This document shows, piece by piece, positions 1 through 10,100 of a DNA stretch of 64,000 nt. The stretch spans positions 7,855 to 71,854 of the forward strand of contig PLXW01000017.1 of assembly GCA_003151595.1 (NCBI GenBank), written 5' to 3'. The stretch comes from Myxococcales bacterium. GTDB lineage: Bacteria; Myxococcota; Polyangia; Polyangiales; Polyangiaceae. Numbering within the stretch: the stretch's first letter is position 1; every line of letters starts with the position of its first letter. A program made the position numbers and the translations under genes. The notes below the pieces were generated by a model. That model saw nothing but the letters and a program-made list of their open reading frames with translations, searched no databases and was not told where the DNA came from.

Positions 1-95
1 GCAGGGTGACTTCCGGCATTCGCGTGGAGTGTGTCACTGCTGGCGGCCGAAATCACGGTCCGCAGGCGCACGAGGGCGAGCTAGGATTCGCACCG

Positions 96-1766
96 ATGGC
101 CATGAAGACGCCGCGTATGTCCGGGGTTGCGGTCAGTTCGCTGGCGCGCCTGGCGCGGAGCCGCGCTGGGGGAATCGCGCTGAAGGGGATCCTTCGAGGC
201 GAGCTCAAGGTCGGGCAGCTCGCCGCGCTCCCCGACGCGCTGCGCGGAGACGTCCCGCTCGACACGCGACCGCTTCAAGGGCGCGCGCCGCGATCGCTGG
301 ACGACGCGCGCTTGCCCATGCCGGGCGACTCGTCGTGGGCCGGCACCAGCAGCGCGTTCACGCGGGCGTACGCCGATGGTGCGACCACGCCGCGCGAGGT
401 GATGGAGCGCGTGTACGTCGCGGCGCGCGAGCTCGCGGCGCGAACGCCGACCGTGGGGCCGCTGCTCGACTCGGCCGCTGCGGCGGCGATGGACGAAGCG
501 GAAGCGTCGACCCTGCGATGGAAGGTGAAGAAAGCGCTGGGGCCGCTCGACGGCGTCCCCTTCGCCGTGAAGGAGCAGACGGCCGTGCGCGGGTTGCCGC
601 GGAAGACCGGCGCGCCGTACTCCGACGGATCGCCGCAGCGCGAAGACGCCACGTGCGTCGCTCGCCTGCGCGGTCGCGGCGCGATCCCGATCGGCACGAC
701 GCCGATGACCGAATGGGGAATGACCCCCATCGGCTGCAACCCGCACCGCGCGATGCCGCGCAACCCGCACGCCACCGACTGCGTGGCCGGCGGGTCGTCG
801 ACCGGATCGGGCGTCGCCGTGGCCACGGGCCTCGTGCCGATCGCGATCGGCGCCGACGGCGGAGGCTCGATCCGGATTCCTTCGGCGCTCAACGGCGTCT
901 TCGGGATCAAGCCGACGTGGGGGCGCGTGAGCCGTCACGGCGATTCGTCGACCGGATCGGTGGCGCACGTGGGGCCGCTCGCCTGCTCGACGCTCGATCT
1001 CGCGCGCGCGCTCGACGTGATGGGCCCGCCCGACACGAACGATCCGCAGACCGACTTCGCGCCGCCGCTCCCACACGGCTCGCTCGAGCGCGCGCTGTCG
1101 CGCGGCGTGAAAGGGCTCCGCATCGGGATCGAAGAGCGCGAGTGGCGCGACGCGACGCGCGCCGTGGCCAAGGCGTGCGAAGACGCGGTCGAAGCCCTGG
1201 AGCGCGCGGGGGCGAAGATCGTCCAGGTGCAGATCCCGCTCGCCCGGTTCGCGCCGGCGATCGGCTACGTGACGATCGGCCTCGAGGCGCGCGTGGCCTT
1301 GAGCGAGGAGTGGCGCGACCACGGAGAAGAGATGAGCCCGGATCTGCAGGTGAGCTTCAGCGCGCTTCAGACGCTGAGCGCGGTCGACTTCCTCGACGCC
1401 TCGCGGTTGCGCGCCGGGCTGCGACGGCAGGCGCAAGCGACGTTCGCCGACGTCGATCTCCTCGCCCTCCCCACGACCGCGGCCACCGCGCCGAGCGTGA
1501 CCGACGCAGAGATGGCCAGCGGCTTCGTCGACGCCAGCGCGATCGATGCGCTCTGTCGCTTCGCCTTCTTCGCGAACCTCACCGGCCTCCCCGCAGGCTC
1601 GTGCCCCGTCGGCCGCGACGCACGCGGACTGCCGATCGGCTTTCAGCTGATCGGCGACGCCTGGGACGAAGCGACGGTGCTCGCCACGATGGCCCATCTC
1701 GAACGCCTCGGCGCGGCGAAGGCCGAGCGCCCGATCGTCGCGGTCGACATCCTGGGTGGCCGATGA
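96..1766 (+). CDS. Amidase signature (AS) family amidase
   Basis: The product should hydrolyse an amide bond, but the substrate cannot be read from sequence. The AS Ser-cisSer-Lys triad is complete with family spacing: K159 in VPFAVKEQT, S234 in the GGSSTGSG motif and nucleophile S258 in GGGSIRIPS, giving 75 and 24 residue intervals as in characterised AS enzymes. Length is 556 aa from the ATG at 96. The frame is open back to base 6, but the upstream 30 residues look non-coding, and ATG 102 is also possible. The stop overlaps the start of the next small lipoprotein gene (ATGA). A second, distinct AS enzyme lies at 53543-54991. No regulator is adjacent. Family assignment is secure; function beyond amidase is unknown. 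Confidence 0.88.
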   Translation: MAMKTPRMSGVAVSSLARLARSRAGGIALKGILRGELKVGQLAALPDALRGDVPLDTRPLQGRAPRSLDDARLPMPGDSSWAGTSSAFTRAYADGATTPREVMERVYVAARELAARTPTVGPLLDSAAAAAMDEAEASTLRWKVKKALGPLDGVPFAVKEQTAVRGLPRKTGAPYSDGSPQREDATCVARLRGRGAIPIGTTPMTEWGMTPIGCNPHRAMPRNPHATDCVAGGSSTGSGVAVATGLVPIAIGADGGGSIRIPSALNGVFGIKPTWGRVSRHGDSSTGSVAHVGPLACSTLDLARALDVMGPPDTNDPQTDFAPPLPHGSLERALSRGVKGLRIGIEEREWRDATRAVAKACEDAVEALERAGAKIVQVQIPLARFAPAIGYVTIGLEARVALSEEWRDHGEEMSPDLQVSFSALQTLSAVDFLDASRLRAGLRRQAQATFADVDLLALPTTAATAPSVTDAEMASGFVDASAIDALCRFAFFANLTGLPAGSCPVGRDARGLPIGFQLIGDAWDEATVLATMAHLERLGAAKAERPIVAVDILGGR

Positions 1767-1978
1767 ACCTCGCCCGCGCGCTTCTCACCGCGATCGCGAT
1801 CGCCTCTCTCGCCGCCTGCGTGCTCGACCTCTCGACCCCTCCCGAGCACGCGGTCTCGCCGACGCCGACCGCGACCGCGACCGCGACCGCGACCCCGACC
1901 GCGACCGCGACCGCGACCGCGACGGGGACCGCGACCGCGACTCCCGACGCGTCCACGCTCCCCGACGCGTCCCCCTAG
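1763..1978 (+). CDS. Small low-complexity Thr/Ala-Pro lipoprotein
   Basis: A 71-aa protein. Its ATG at 1763 overlaps the TGA of the amidase gene, suggesting translational coupling. Residues 1-18 form a lipoprotein signal peptide, with a lipobox ending in C19 (SLAAC). After about 15 residues comes a run of alternating Thr and Ala with a few Pro and Gly, encoded by an iterated gaccgc hexamer at about 1861-1942. It ends in an Asp/Ser/Pro tail. Such post-lipobox linkers are common in myxobacterial lipoproteins, but here no folded domain follows. It may be a remnant of a longer lipoprotein or a short surface peptide. The signal peptide is convincing; function is unknown. Confidence 0.6.
   Translation: MNLARALLTAIAIASLAACVLDLSTPPEHAVSPTPTATATATATPTATATATATGTATATPDASTLPDASP
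1861..1942. repeat. Hexanucleotide microsatellite (accgcg/gaccgc)n
   Basis: Direct reading shows an almost uninterrupted run of the hexamer gaccgc/accgcg, with single interruptions, coding for alternating Thr-Ala in the small lipoprotein. The unit is 6 bp, so length changes would stay in frame and alter only the linker length. Confidence 0.85.
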
Positions 1979-2000
1979 CGGAGTCGCGACCGGCGCTGAG

Positions 2001-2792
2001 TCACCGCGTCGCCCAGAACAGCGTCCGCTTGAACGGGTAGAGAAACGGGTGCTCGTCGGGGAGCTGCGCGCGCAGCGCTTCGCGGTACCGGGCGACGAAG
2101 CGCGCGAACGTGGCGTCGTCCATGCGCCTGGCGTAGTCGGTCAGCAGCGAGCCCTTCACCCACTCGACGACGTCGTCGCGCGAAGCCAGCGGGTGCGCGT
2201 ACACCTGCATGCGCACGTCTTGCTCGCGGAACCCGAGTCGAAAGAGCAGCGTCGCGTACTCACCGAGCCCCAGGTTCGGAAACACGCGCGCGTAGCCGCC
2301 GAGCGCGTCTCGAAACTCCGGCTCGCGCGCCACCTCGGCGGCGACGACATGCGACGGGTGGTCGTCGTTCGACGGGATCTGCACCGCGAGCTGCCCGCCG
2401 GGCGCGAGCATCGACGCCAGGCGCGGCAGGAGCGCGCGGTGATCGTCCACCCAGTGAAGCGCCGCGTTCGAGAACACGAGGTCCACGGGCTCCTTCGGCG
2501 ACCACGCCTCGATCGTGGAGCGCTCGAAGCGCAGCCCCTCTCCCGCGTCTGCCGCGTCGCCCGCGAACGCCGCGCTCTTGGCCAGCATCGACTCGGACGC
2601 ATCGACCCCGACGGTCTCGCGGGCGCCCAGCGTTCGATGCATCGCGCGCGTGAGCTCACCCGTGCCGCATCCGAGATCGACCACGCGCATCCCGTCGCGC
2701 CGCTTCACCATCGCCAGCAGGTCGAAGAAGGGGCGACTCCGCTCGTCCTTGAACCGCTCGTATTGATCCGGGCTCCACGCGCCGCCGCTCAT
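2001..2792 (-). CDS. tam: Trans-aconitate 2-methyltransferase-like SAM-dependent methyltransferase
   Basis: A class I SAM-dependent methyltransferase of 263 aa, close to the usual length of Tam. The N-terminus carries the Tam hallmark (W-S-P-D-Q-Y, then F-x-x-E-R-S-R-P). SAM-binding motif I, DLGCGTG, is at residues 39-45, followed by an acidic motif II region (VGVDAS) and NAALHW, matching NASLQW of E. coli Tam. Tam methylates trans-aconitate, a by-product of the TCA cycle; that activity is inferred by family. The gene converges on the small lipoprotein gene and lies upstream of nothing obviously related. Substrate identity is the main uncertainty. Confidence 0.8.
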   Translation of the reverse strand: MSGGAWSPDQYERFKDERSRPFFDLLAMVKRRDGMRVVDLGCGTGELTRAMHRTLGARETVGVDASESMLAKSAAFAGDAADAGEGLRFERSTIEAWSPKEPVDLVFSNAALHWVDDHRALLPRLASMLAPGGQLAVQIPSNDDHPSHVVAAEVAREPEFRDALGGYARVFPNLGLGEYATLLFRLGFREQDVRMQVYAHPLASRDDVVEWVKGSLLTDYARRMDDATFARFVARYREALRAQLPDEHPFLYPFKRTLFWATR

Positions 2793-2832
2793 GCGAGCCT
2801 CACGCGACTAGCTTACGCGCAGAGCGAACTCC

Positions 2833-4440
2833 TTACAGCGACTGCGTGCAGAACGAATCGGTCGAGCACGACGACGAGCACTGCTGCGTGCAGATGCAGG
2901 TCTGGAGGTTCTCGGCTTCGGTCATGCCGGTCGAGTACTGGATCTGGCAGTTCGACTGGCAGGTCGTGTCGCCGGTCGCGCAGTTGGTCATGCACGACGA
3001 GTAGTTGCTGCAGTTGGCGTCGTTGGTGCACGCCGTGTACTGCGTCGCACACGCCCCTGATTCGGCCGTCGTCTCGCACGAGCTGCACGTGGTGCCCGAC
3101 GTGGTGATGCACTCGTAGTCGGAGCACGTGTAGCCGTTCGGGCAGATGTGTCCGCACGAGCCGCAGTCGGTGTTCGCGGTGGCGAGGTTCTGGCAGCCAT
3201 CGGTGCAGCTCGTGAGCGTGCCGCACTGCGCGGTGGTGCCGAAGCAGTTGCCGCCGGAGCAGTAGTCGCCAAGCGGGCAGACGTGGCCACAGCTGCCGCA
3301 GTTCGACGCCGAGATGGTGAGGTCGACGCAGCCTGTGCTGCACATCGTCTCGGTGACGCCGCCGGTGCCGGTGGCGCCGCACCCTTCGAACGAGAACGAC
3401 TCGGTCGACGACGTCGTCAGCTCGAGGAAGCCGATCGGCTGCACGGTCGCCGTCGTGAGGGCGCCCTGGGTCTTGGCGTCCTTGTGGACGTCGTTGTGCT
3501 CGCGCGTGACGCTCAGCGAGATCGACTGCGTGCCCGAGCCGAGCACGGCGTTCACGACCTCGCGCGGGACGTCGAAGTGGCCGGACGAATCGGTCGCCGG
3601 GCACTGCGCCATCCCCAGGGGGCCGCTCACGCTCACGATGATCGAGTCGTTGCCCGGCGCCCACCCCACGGGGATCGATCCCGAGCCCCACACCTGCGTC
3701 GCCGAGAGCGTGGAGAGCGCGGGCGACGTCTGCATGAACGTCGTTGCCGTGAACTTCTCATCGAACGCCGCGAACCCGGCGCCCGTCGCGCCCGAGCCCT
3801 GCACTTCGAGCTGCGCGCCCGCGAGGAAGAGCGACCCGCTTCCGGTGGTCTCGAACGAGTACGGCGGGTAGAGCGTGAGCGGCGTGGTCGTCCCGGCGAA
3901 GGCCAGCGCGCCGGCGTTGAACGATTCGATCTTGCGGCACGCCTGCGAGCCGTTGGTCGGGAAGTAGCACTCTTCGTCGGTCGCGCACTGCTCGGTGCAC
4001 GGCGTCTGACAGGTCCAGCCGGCGTTGCAGGAAGCGTCGAGGATGCACGTCGCCAGCGAGCCCGTTCCGCACTGCGGTGCGACTTGCCCTTCGCACGTCG
4101 CGGCCAACGGGACGGTGCACCCGGAGAGGTTCCTCGTGCACGTCGCCCCCTGCGTGGCGTCGGGGATGAAGCTCGCCGAGACGAACGGCGTCGGGTTCGA
4201 CCCGCCCGACTGGTGCGACTCGCCGAGCGCGATGACGCCGAGCGCGTGCGGCGGATCGTTCGACGTGATGACGCCCCCGTCACCGGTGCCGCCGCCGTCC
4301 TGATCCCCTGAAAAGAGCGGCCCCTTCGACGAGCTGGAGCTACAGCCGACGCTGGCGAGGCCGAGCGCGACGCCGAGCAAAGCCAGCGTGGACGGGAAGA
4401 TAGACGACGAAAGCGGCGAATGATTCAAGCCGAGCTTCAT
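2833..4440 (-). CDS. Cys-rich surface lipoprotein with two myxobacterial NCGSCG repeats
   Basis: A 535-aa protein starting at the ATG whose complement ends at 4440. Its signal peptide ends in lipobox LASVGC with C33, then a Ser-rich and Gly/Asp-rich linker. The central region looks beta-rich. The C-terminal third is Cys-rich: two copies of a unit containing NCGSCGH and CSGGNC or CSDYEC, then a block of evenly spaced Cys (CSSCETT, CSNYSSC, CQSNC). Such proteins are frequent on myxobacterial cell surfaces and are likely disulphide-stabilised. The frame stays open upstream, but that part is antisense to the ATPase gene. The gene is divergent from the ATPase operon across an 84-bp gap. Specific function is unknown. 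Confidence 0.75.
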   Translation of the reverse strand: MKLGLNHSPLSSSIFPSTLALLGVALGLASVGCSSSSSKGPLFSGDQDGGGTGDGGVITSNDPPHALGVIALGESHQSGGSNPTPFVSASFIPDATQGATCTRNLSGCTVPLAATCEGQVAPQCGTGSLATCILDASCNAGWTCQTPCTEQCATDEECYFPTNGSQACRKIESFNAGALAFAGTTTPLTLYPPYSFETTGSGSLFLAGAQLEVQGSGATGAGFAAFDEKFTATTFMQTSPALSTLSATQVWGSGSIPVGWAPGNDSIIVSVSGPLGMAQCPATDSSGHFDVPREVVNAVLGSGTQSISLSVTREHNDVHKDAKTQGALTTATVQPIGFLELTTSSTESFSFEGCGATGTGGVTETMCSTGCVDLTISASNCGSCGHVCPLGDYCSGGNCFGTTAQCGTLTSCTDGCQNLATANTDCGSCGHICPNGYTCSDYECITTSGTTCSSCETTAESGACATQYTACTNDANCSNYSSCMTNCATGDTTCQSNCQIQYSTGMTEAENLQTCICTQQCSSSCSTDSFCTQSL

Positions 4441-4524
4441 GGGGGAAGGTCCTCGCCCTCTTCCTACGCAGGCGGCCGGTGGTTCTTCCCCACCCCAGGC
4501 GCAGGCGTGCGGTAGAAAAGCCGT

Positions 4525-5874
4525 ATGACCGCGTCGGTGTTGCCGCTGGAGGAGCTTCGTCGCTTCGTTCGGAACTGTGACCCGCAACGCCCGTTGGATG
4601 CCGACGACCCGCTCTACGTCGCGTTCGACGAGGGGACGCCCACCCGCGGGACCAGCCATACGAGCTGCATCCAGGCGCTCCGCCGCTTCATCTACTTGAA
4701 GGACGAGAGCTGTCAGCTCTTCACCGGCTTCCCCGGCACCGGCAAGACCACCGAGCTTCGCCGCCTCCGCGCACAGCTGGCCGACGCGCGCGACCTGCCG
4801 ACGCACGCCGTGTACGTCGACTTCGAGGAGTACCTCGATCGCTACACGCCGGCGTCGATCACCGACGTGCTCCGCATCGTGGCGTACGCGCTCGATCGCG
4901 AAGCAACGGTCGCCGAAGGGAAAGACCCCGACACCGAGCCGGGCTACGCGCGCCGCTTCTGGGAGTTCCTGAAGCAGACCGACGTGACCCTGGCCCGACT
5001 CGACCTCCACCTCGCCGGGCAGGTGGTGATGCTCGAGATGAAGAACAACCCGAGCTTCCGTCAGAAGGTGGAAGACGCGCTCTCGTCGCGCTTCCAGCAG
5101 TTCGCGACCGAGGCCACCGCGGCGATGAGCGAGGCGGTCGTGCGCCTGCGCCGCGCGAAGGAGACGCACGCCGAGCGCGTGGTGGTGATCGCCGACGGGC
5201 TCGAGAAGTTCACGCCGCTCCGCGAAGAAGATCGCGACACGATGGAGGCCAGCGTCGAGAGCCTGTTCGTGCAGCACGCGCGGCTGCTCCGACTGCCGTG
5301 CCACGTCATCTACACGTTCCCGCTGTGGCTTCGCTTCCGCGTCGCCGAGCTGGGGAGCCTCTACGACAGCCAGCCGCTCGTCTTGCCGATGGTGAAGATC
5401 GGCGAGCGCGACGGCACGAAGTACGAGGTGGGGATCGAGAAGCTGCGCGAGCTGGTGCGGCGGCGAATCGACGAAGACCACGTGCTCGGCGGCGCGACGT
5501 CGGGGCTGCTCACCTCTCTGGTGCTGGCCTCGGGCGGGTACCCGCGCGATCTGCTGCGGATGATGCGCGAGGTGCTGGTGCGCGGAGACACGTTCCCCGT
5601 GGCGCCGAAGGTGGTGTCGCGCGTGATCGACGATCTGGCGCGCGAGTACGCCGTGATCGTGCGCGGGACGCACGTTCCGATGCTGCGCGCGCTCGCCGGC
5701 GCGCATCGCATGCCGCAGGGGGACTCGAGCGAAGTGGCGGCGTTCGGGCGCCTGCTCGAGAAGTGGCTGGTGCTCGCGTACCGCGACGACGACGAGTGGT
5801 ACGACCTTCATCCGCTGGTGAAGCGCGCGCCGCTCATGGCCGCGGCCGTCGGCGAAGGCGAGAAGAGCGCGTGA
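4525..5874 (+). CDS. P-loop ATPase, first gene of a two-gene operon
   Basis: A 449-aa cytoplasmic NTPase. Walker A is GFPGTGKT at residues 68-75 (K74). A Walker B-like strand, VVVIADGLEKF, has its acidic residue at D224, and the DGLEK form resembles the hhhhDGLD motif of STAND and KAP-type NTPases more than classic AAA enzymes. A helical C-terminal part (ASGGYPRDLLR, LHPLVKR) resembles the helical and winged-helix region after such ATPase cores. The stop overlaps the GTG start of the TPR protein gene by two or more bases (GTGA), so the two are very probably co-translated. A sensor or effector-control ATPase is likely; no effector domain is visible in this protein. Confidence 0.72.
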   Translation: MTASVLPLEELRRFVRNCDPQRPLDADDPLYVAFDEGTPTRGTSHTSCIQALRRFIYLKDESCQLFTGFPGTGKTTELRRLRAQLADARDLPTHAVYVDFEEYLDRYTPASITDVLRIVAYALDREATVAEGKDPDTEPGYARRFWEFLKQTDVTLARLDLHLAGQVVMLEMKNNPSFRQKVEDALSSRFQQFATEATAAMSEAVVRLRRAKETHAERVVVIADGLEKFTPLREEDRDTMEASVESLFVQHARLLRLPCHVIYTFPLWLRFRVAELGSLYDSQPLVLPMVKIGERDGTKYEVGIEKLRELVRRRIDEDHVLGGATSGLLTSLVLASGGYPRDLLRMMREVLVRGDTFPVAPKVVSRVIDDLAREYAVIVRGTHVPMLRALAGAHRMPQGDSSEVAAFGRLLEKWLVLAYRDDDEWYDLHPLVKRAPLMAAAVGEGEKSA

Positions 5875-7178
5875 AGATCACGCCTTCGATCGCGGCGGCG
5901 TTCGAGTCGATCGCGCGATCGATGGCGCTCATGGACGGCTTCTCGCTGATCCCGGTGGAAGTGACGGGTCCGGATCTCGGACGCGCGCTGGCCGCGTGGC
6001 TGGGCGAGCGCGATTTGAAGACGCGCGTGCTGGAGCCGGTCGACGAGCCGGGGTGGCGCGCGATCGTGGCCAGCGTGCTCGACGACGCCGACGAAGCGGA
6101 CGCGCGAAAGACGACGATGGTGCTCGGGCCGCGCGCGCTCGCGCCGGGAATGGCCGCGGGCCTCTCGCTCCTGAACCAGCGACGCGACTCGATCGTGAGC
6201 GGGCTCGCGCATCCTCTTCTGTGGTGCGGGCCGCAGGAGTTCTTGAAGGCGACGTGGGAGCGCGCGCCGGACCTGTGGTCGATCCGGGGGATGACGCATC
6301 GGGTGCTGGCGACGTCGCGCGCGCCGGCAGAGAGTCCGCTGTGGCCGGGGATCGTCGTGCGCGATTCACCGGAGCGATTGCGCGAGACGCTGGAGTCGGC
6401 GCGGTCGCAGGGGGACGCGGCGATGATCGCGCGCGTCTCGGTGCAGCTCGCCGAGGCGCTGCTGGCGTCGGGCGAGTTCGGGGAGGCGAACGAGGTGATC
6501 GCGCGGGCGCGTGAAGAAGCGATCGACGGAGGGACGCTTGCGCTGCTCGAGGCGCGCGCGGCGAGCGCGCTGGGCGATGCGGCGCGTGCGAGAGGCGCGC
6601 TCGACGACGCGATCAAGCGCGCGTCGACGCCGCCGGCCCACGCGGCGGTCACGCGCGGGAACCTCGGCCTCCGTGAAGACGCGACGCGCGCGCTGCACGA
6701 GTACGAAGAGGCGATCACGGGGGCACGCGCGACGGGCGACAAGCGAAACGAAGCGGTGGCGCTGGCGGATCTGGGCGTGGCGCAGCTGGCCCTCGGTCTC
6801 GCGGACGACGCGCTCGCGAACCTGGAGACGGCGCGCGCGATCCTGCGCGACGTGGGCGACGAGCGGGGCGAAGCGCGGACGCTCGCTCACGTGGGGCGCG
6901 CGCACGCCGCGCTGTTCGACGCGCGCACGGCGGCGGCGTGCTTCGAGGAGGCGCTCGATCTCGTGCGCGACCAGGGGGACGTGCGCGGCGAGGCGCGCGT
7001 GCGTTGTCATCTGGCGCGGGCGTACGTGGAGATCGGCGACGCCGAGAAGGCGCGCGAAGACGCGGCGCAGGCGCTCGTGCTGGCGCGAAAGAGCGGAGAC
7101 GAGCAGCTCGTCGCGCGCGCGGAAGACGCGTTGGCCGAGGCCGACGCCGCCGGCGCGAGCGATGCTCAGCTTCCCTGA
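5871..7178 (+). CDS. Degenerate-STAND (iSTAND-like) TPR protein
   Basis: A 435-aa protein beginning at GTG 5871, which overlaps the stop of the ATPase gene. Residues 1 to about 150 resemble a STAND NTPase core without a Walker A motif. The segment LLNQRRDSIVSGLAHPLL followed by RAPDLWSIRG matches the conserved strand seen in TPR proteins described as inactive STAND modules. The remainder, about 160-435, is helical Ala-rich repeats of TPR type (for example EAVALADLGVAQLALG and ARAYVEIGDAEKAREDA), roughly six units. It probably works with the upstream ATPase as a scaffold or sensor. The frame upstream of 5871 is a shadow. Domain naming is from memory of the family, not a search. Confidence 0.65.
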   Translation: MKITPSIAAAFESIARSMALMDGFSLIPVEVTGPDLGRALAAWLGERDLKTRVLEPVDEPGWRAIVASVLDDADEADARKTTMVLGPRALAPGMAAGLSLLNQRRDSIVSGLAHPLLWCGPQEFLKATWERAPDLWSIRGMTHRVLATSRAPAESPLWPGIVVRDSPERLRETLESARSQGDAAMIARVSVQLAEALLASGEFGEANEVIARAREEAIDGGTLALLEARAASALGDAARARGALDDAIKRASTPPAHAAVTRGNLGLREDATRALHEYEEAITGARATGDKRNEAVALADLGVAQLALGLADDALANLETARAILRDVGDERGEARTLAHVGRAHAALFDARTAAACFEEALDLVRDQGDVRGEARVRCHLARAYVEIGDAEKAREDAAQALVLARKSGDEQLVARAEDALAEADAAGASDAQLP

Positions 7179-7181
7179 GGG

Positions 7182-10100
7182 TCAGAGCCCCGCCGCGAAT
7201 CGCGACGGCGCGTGCGCGAGGAGCTCCTCCACGTCGCGAAGCGCCTTCGTCGCGAGCGGGCTACCGGTCTTCTCGTAGCAGACCGCGCGTCGCTGAAGGC
7301 TCGCCAGCTCCCAGACCGGATACGGCTCCGCGCCCTCGTACGCGGCGCGGCACCGCGCGAAATCGCCGACCGCGGCGCTCGTCTTCGCGAGGGTCGCGAG
7401 ACGTGTCCGGTCGAGACCCATGGCGGCGAAGGGCTGGGCCATCGCGTCGAGGAGCGCCGGCGCATGCACCGGCTCTCGGATCGCGAAATCGCTCGCGGCC
7501 TCGAGCGTGCGCTTCGCGAGCGGTCGGAAGACCCACGGGTCGTCGCGGAACCGCACGAACGCGTCGCGGAGCTCACCGCCGCACGAAGGCACGTGCGCCA
7601 GGCAAGACGCGCGCGCACGCACGCACGCCGCTTCCGTCGGGGACGAGAGTGCGAGCGCGTCGACGTAGCCGGCCGCCGCGGGGTCGGACGCTTCCGTGAA
7701 TGACTCGGCGACGAGCAGGATCTCGATCGGCGAGCGAGGCGCGCTCGCCTGCGAGCGCCACGTGCGCGCCGCGAAGGAGAGATCGCCCGCGATGTACGCG
7801 AGCTTCGCGCGCGTACGCGCGGCCACGTCGGTCGGAGCGCCCGCGATCGGCGACGGGGGAACCTCCTCCGCGACGCGGCTCGACGCGGTCTCCTCGCCAA
7901 CGCGCGCGAGATCGATCTCCCCCGGCGCGATCGGCGGCGTGTCGGCGTGCATCTGTCGCGCGACGGCGACGACGTCGGCGACGTCGAAGAGCCCACGCTT
8001 CCCGAGCGTCCGCGCGAAGCTGAACTCGAGCGCGTTCGTGTCGTCGCCGTTGAACGCGCCGTCCGCGCGCTCGACGATCGTTCGCACGAGCGCGTCACCC
8101 GCTCGAAAATGGGCGACGACCCCCTCGAGATCGTCCACCGCCCACGCGGCGAGAAAGCCGTCGTGGAACCCCGGCTCGGCGAGCCTGCGACGCAGCGCGG
8201 GGGCGTTCCACTCCGGCGCGTGGTTGCCGGCCACGATGAGAAGGTCGTTCGGCATGAGCTCCCAGACCTCCGCGTACGGAAAGACCGAGCCGAGCGTGGC
8301 GAGGACGAGCCGCACGGTCGCCGCGTCGACCTCGTAGCCTTGCAGCCACTGCGCGAAGAGGCCGTCCTCGCCGAGCCTCACGCGGATCGATCGATAGAAC
8401 TCCTGCGTGTAGAGCGCCGCGACGCCGGCGCGGTACGGGTTCGACGGCTCGGAGAAGATCACGTCGTACGTCTCTCGCGACGCGAGCAACACCTCGCGCC
8501 CGTCGGCCTCGACGACGTGGACCTTCGGGTCGTCGAGGGCGCCGTGATTCACGGCCGCCGAGCGGCGCGCCATCTCCAGCGTCGCGGGCTCGACTTCGGC
8601 CACGTCGACGCGCTCGATCGACGGCACCGCGGCGAGCCATCCCGCCGTGCACCCCGTGGCCATGCCGATGACGAAGGCGCGCTTCGGATTCGGGTGCAGC
8701 AGCGCAGGGAGGAGTCCCCCTCCCACTTGGGTCGCGGCGTCTCCGCGGGCCGTGCCGTCGACCTTCCCCCCGATGACGAGCGACAGATCGTCCTCCCTCA
8801 GGATCGCGACGCTCGCCTCGCGGCCGTCGGCTTCCCAGAGCGTGGCGGCTCGCGCCGCGTTTCGTTCGGCGTGCGCGTGGTTCGGTTCGGCGTACGTGTC
8901 GACGTTCGCGCGCCCCGCGCCGATCCCTCGGTGACGCCAGAGCGCCGTCGGCCCCGTCGCCGCGAGAAGAAGCGAGGCCGCCGTGGCCACGACGAGAGGC
9001 GCGATGAGCCCTCTCCGCCGCCGTTCGCGCAGCGAAGAGACGACGACGGCGGCGAGCGCCAGCGCGACGAGGAGCGCGGTCGCGAGGCGCCAGCAACCGA
9101 GCGCGGAGAGGAGCGTCATGAGCCCGAAGCCACCGGCGATCGCGCCGGCGATCGCGCCGAGCGTATTGGCCGCGTATACCTCGCCGATCGAGCGCCCGAG
9201 CCCGACCCCCTCGGCGAGCGCGATGAGGAGCGGGAACTGGTACCCGGCGACGAGCGCGGCCGGCACGACCACCACGGCGGCGACGATCCCGATCGACGTC
9301 GCGTATCCCGCGAGCCCGAAGTCGGCGAGTGGGCGGAGGCGAAGCGCGAGGAGCGCGATCTGATCGCCCAGCGCGAACGGCAGCGCGAGGCCGAGCCCCT
9401 CGAACGCGCACGACAGCGCAAACGCAGCGAGCGTCGCGGGACGGCGCGCGTGGTGACGCGCGTAGAGGAGCCCGCCGCAGCCGATACCGGCGAGCGCGAG
9501 CGCGAGGACGAGCCCGAAGGTGAAGACCGTGCCGCCCACCAGCGGCGCAAGCATCCGGTAGTCGACGAGCTCCATCAGAAAGAAGGCAAAGCCGACGACC
9601 GCGCTCGCGAAGAGAACGAACCCGCGCGGGACGAGCGAAGACGCGGCCGTCGCGTTCGCGGCGGGCGGCGCGTCGTCGTGCGCTTCCGCGGGCGCTGGCG
9701 ATGGGCGCGCGTCGCGAGCGAGCGAGCGCGCAGCCACGGCGACCAGCAGATTCACCAGGCACGCGAGCCACAGCGTGAGGCGGTTTCCGAACACTTCGAT
9801 CGAGAGGAACGTCGCGACGATCGCCCCCGCCACCGCGCCGAGCGTGTTCACGCCGTAGAGCAATCCGACGCGCGCGCTCGCGTCGCTGCGCGCAGCCGCG
9901 CGCGCCGCAGCGGGGAGAGTGCCCCCCATGGCCACGGTCGGGACGCCGAGGACGAGCGTGGCCAGCACGAGCCGGACGACGGTGGCCCCCGCCGTCGACA
10001 GGACGGCGCTCCCGCCGAGAGCGACATAGATCTGGCGCGCGACGACGACGAGCAGAGGCGTCACCGATGCCGCTACGGCGACGACGGCCTCCAGGCGCGC

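Noticed and set aside
4441..5811. Upstream extension of the 2833-4440 lipoprotein frame to 992 aa
   Set aside because: The extra part is antisense to the ATPase gene and precedes a perfect lipoprotein signal peptide.
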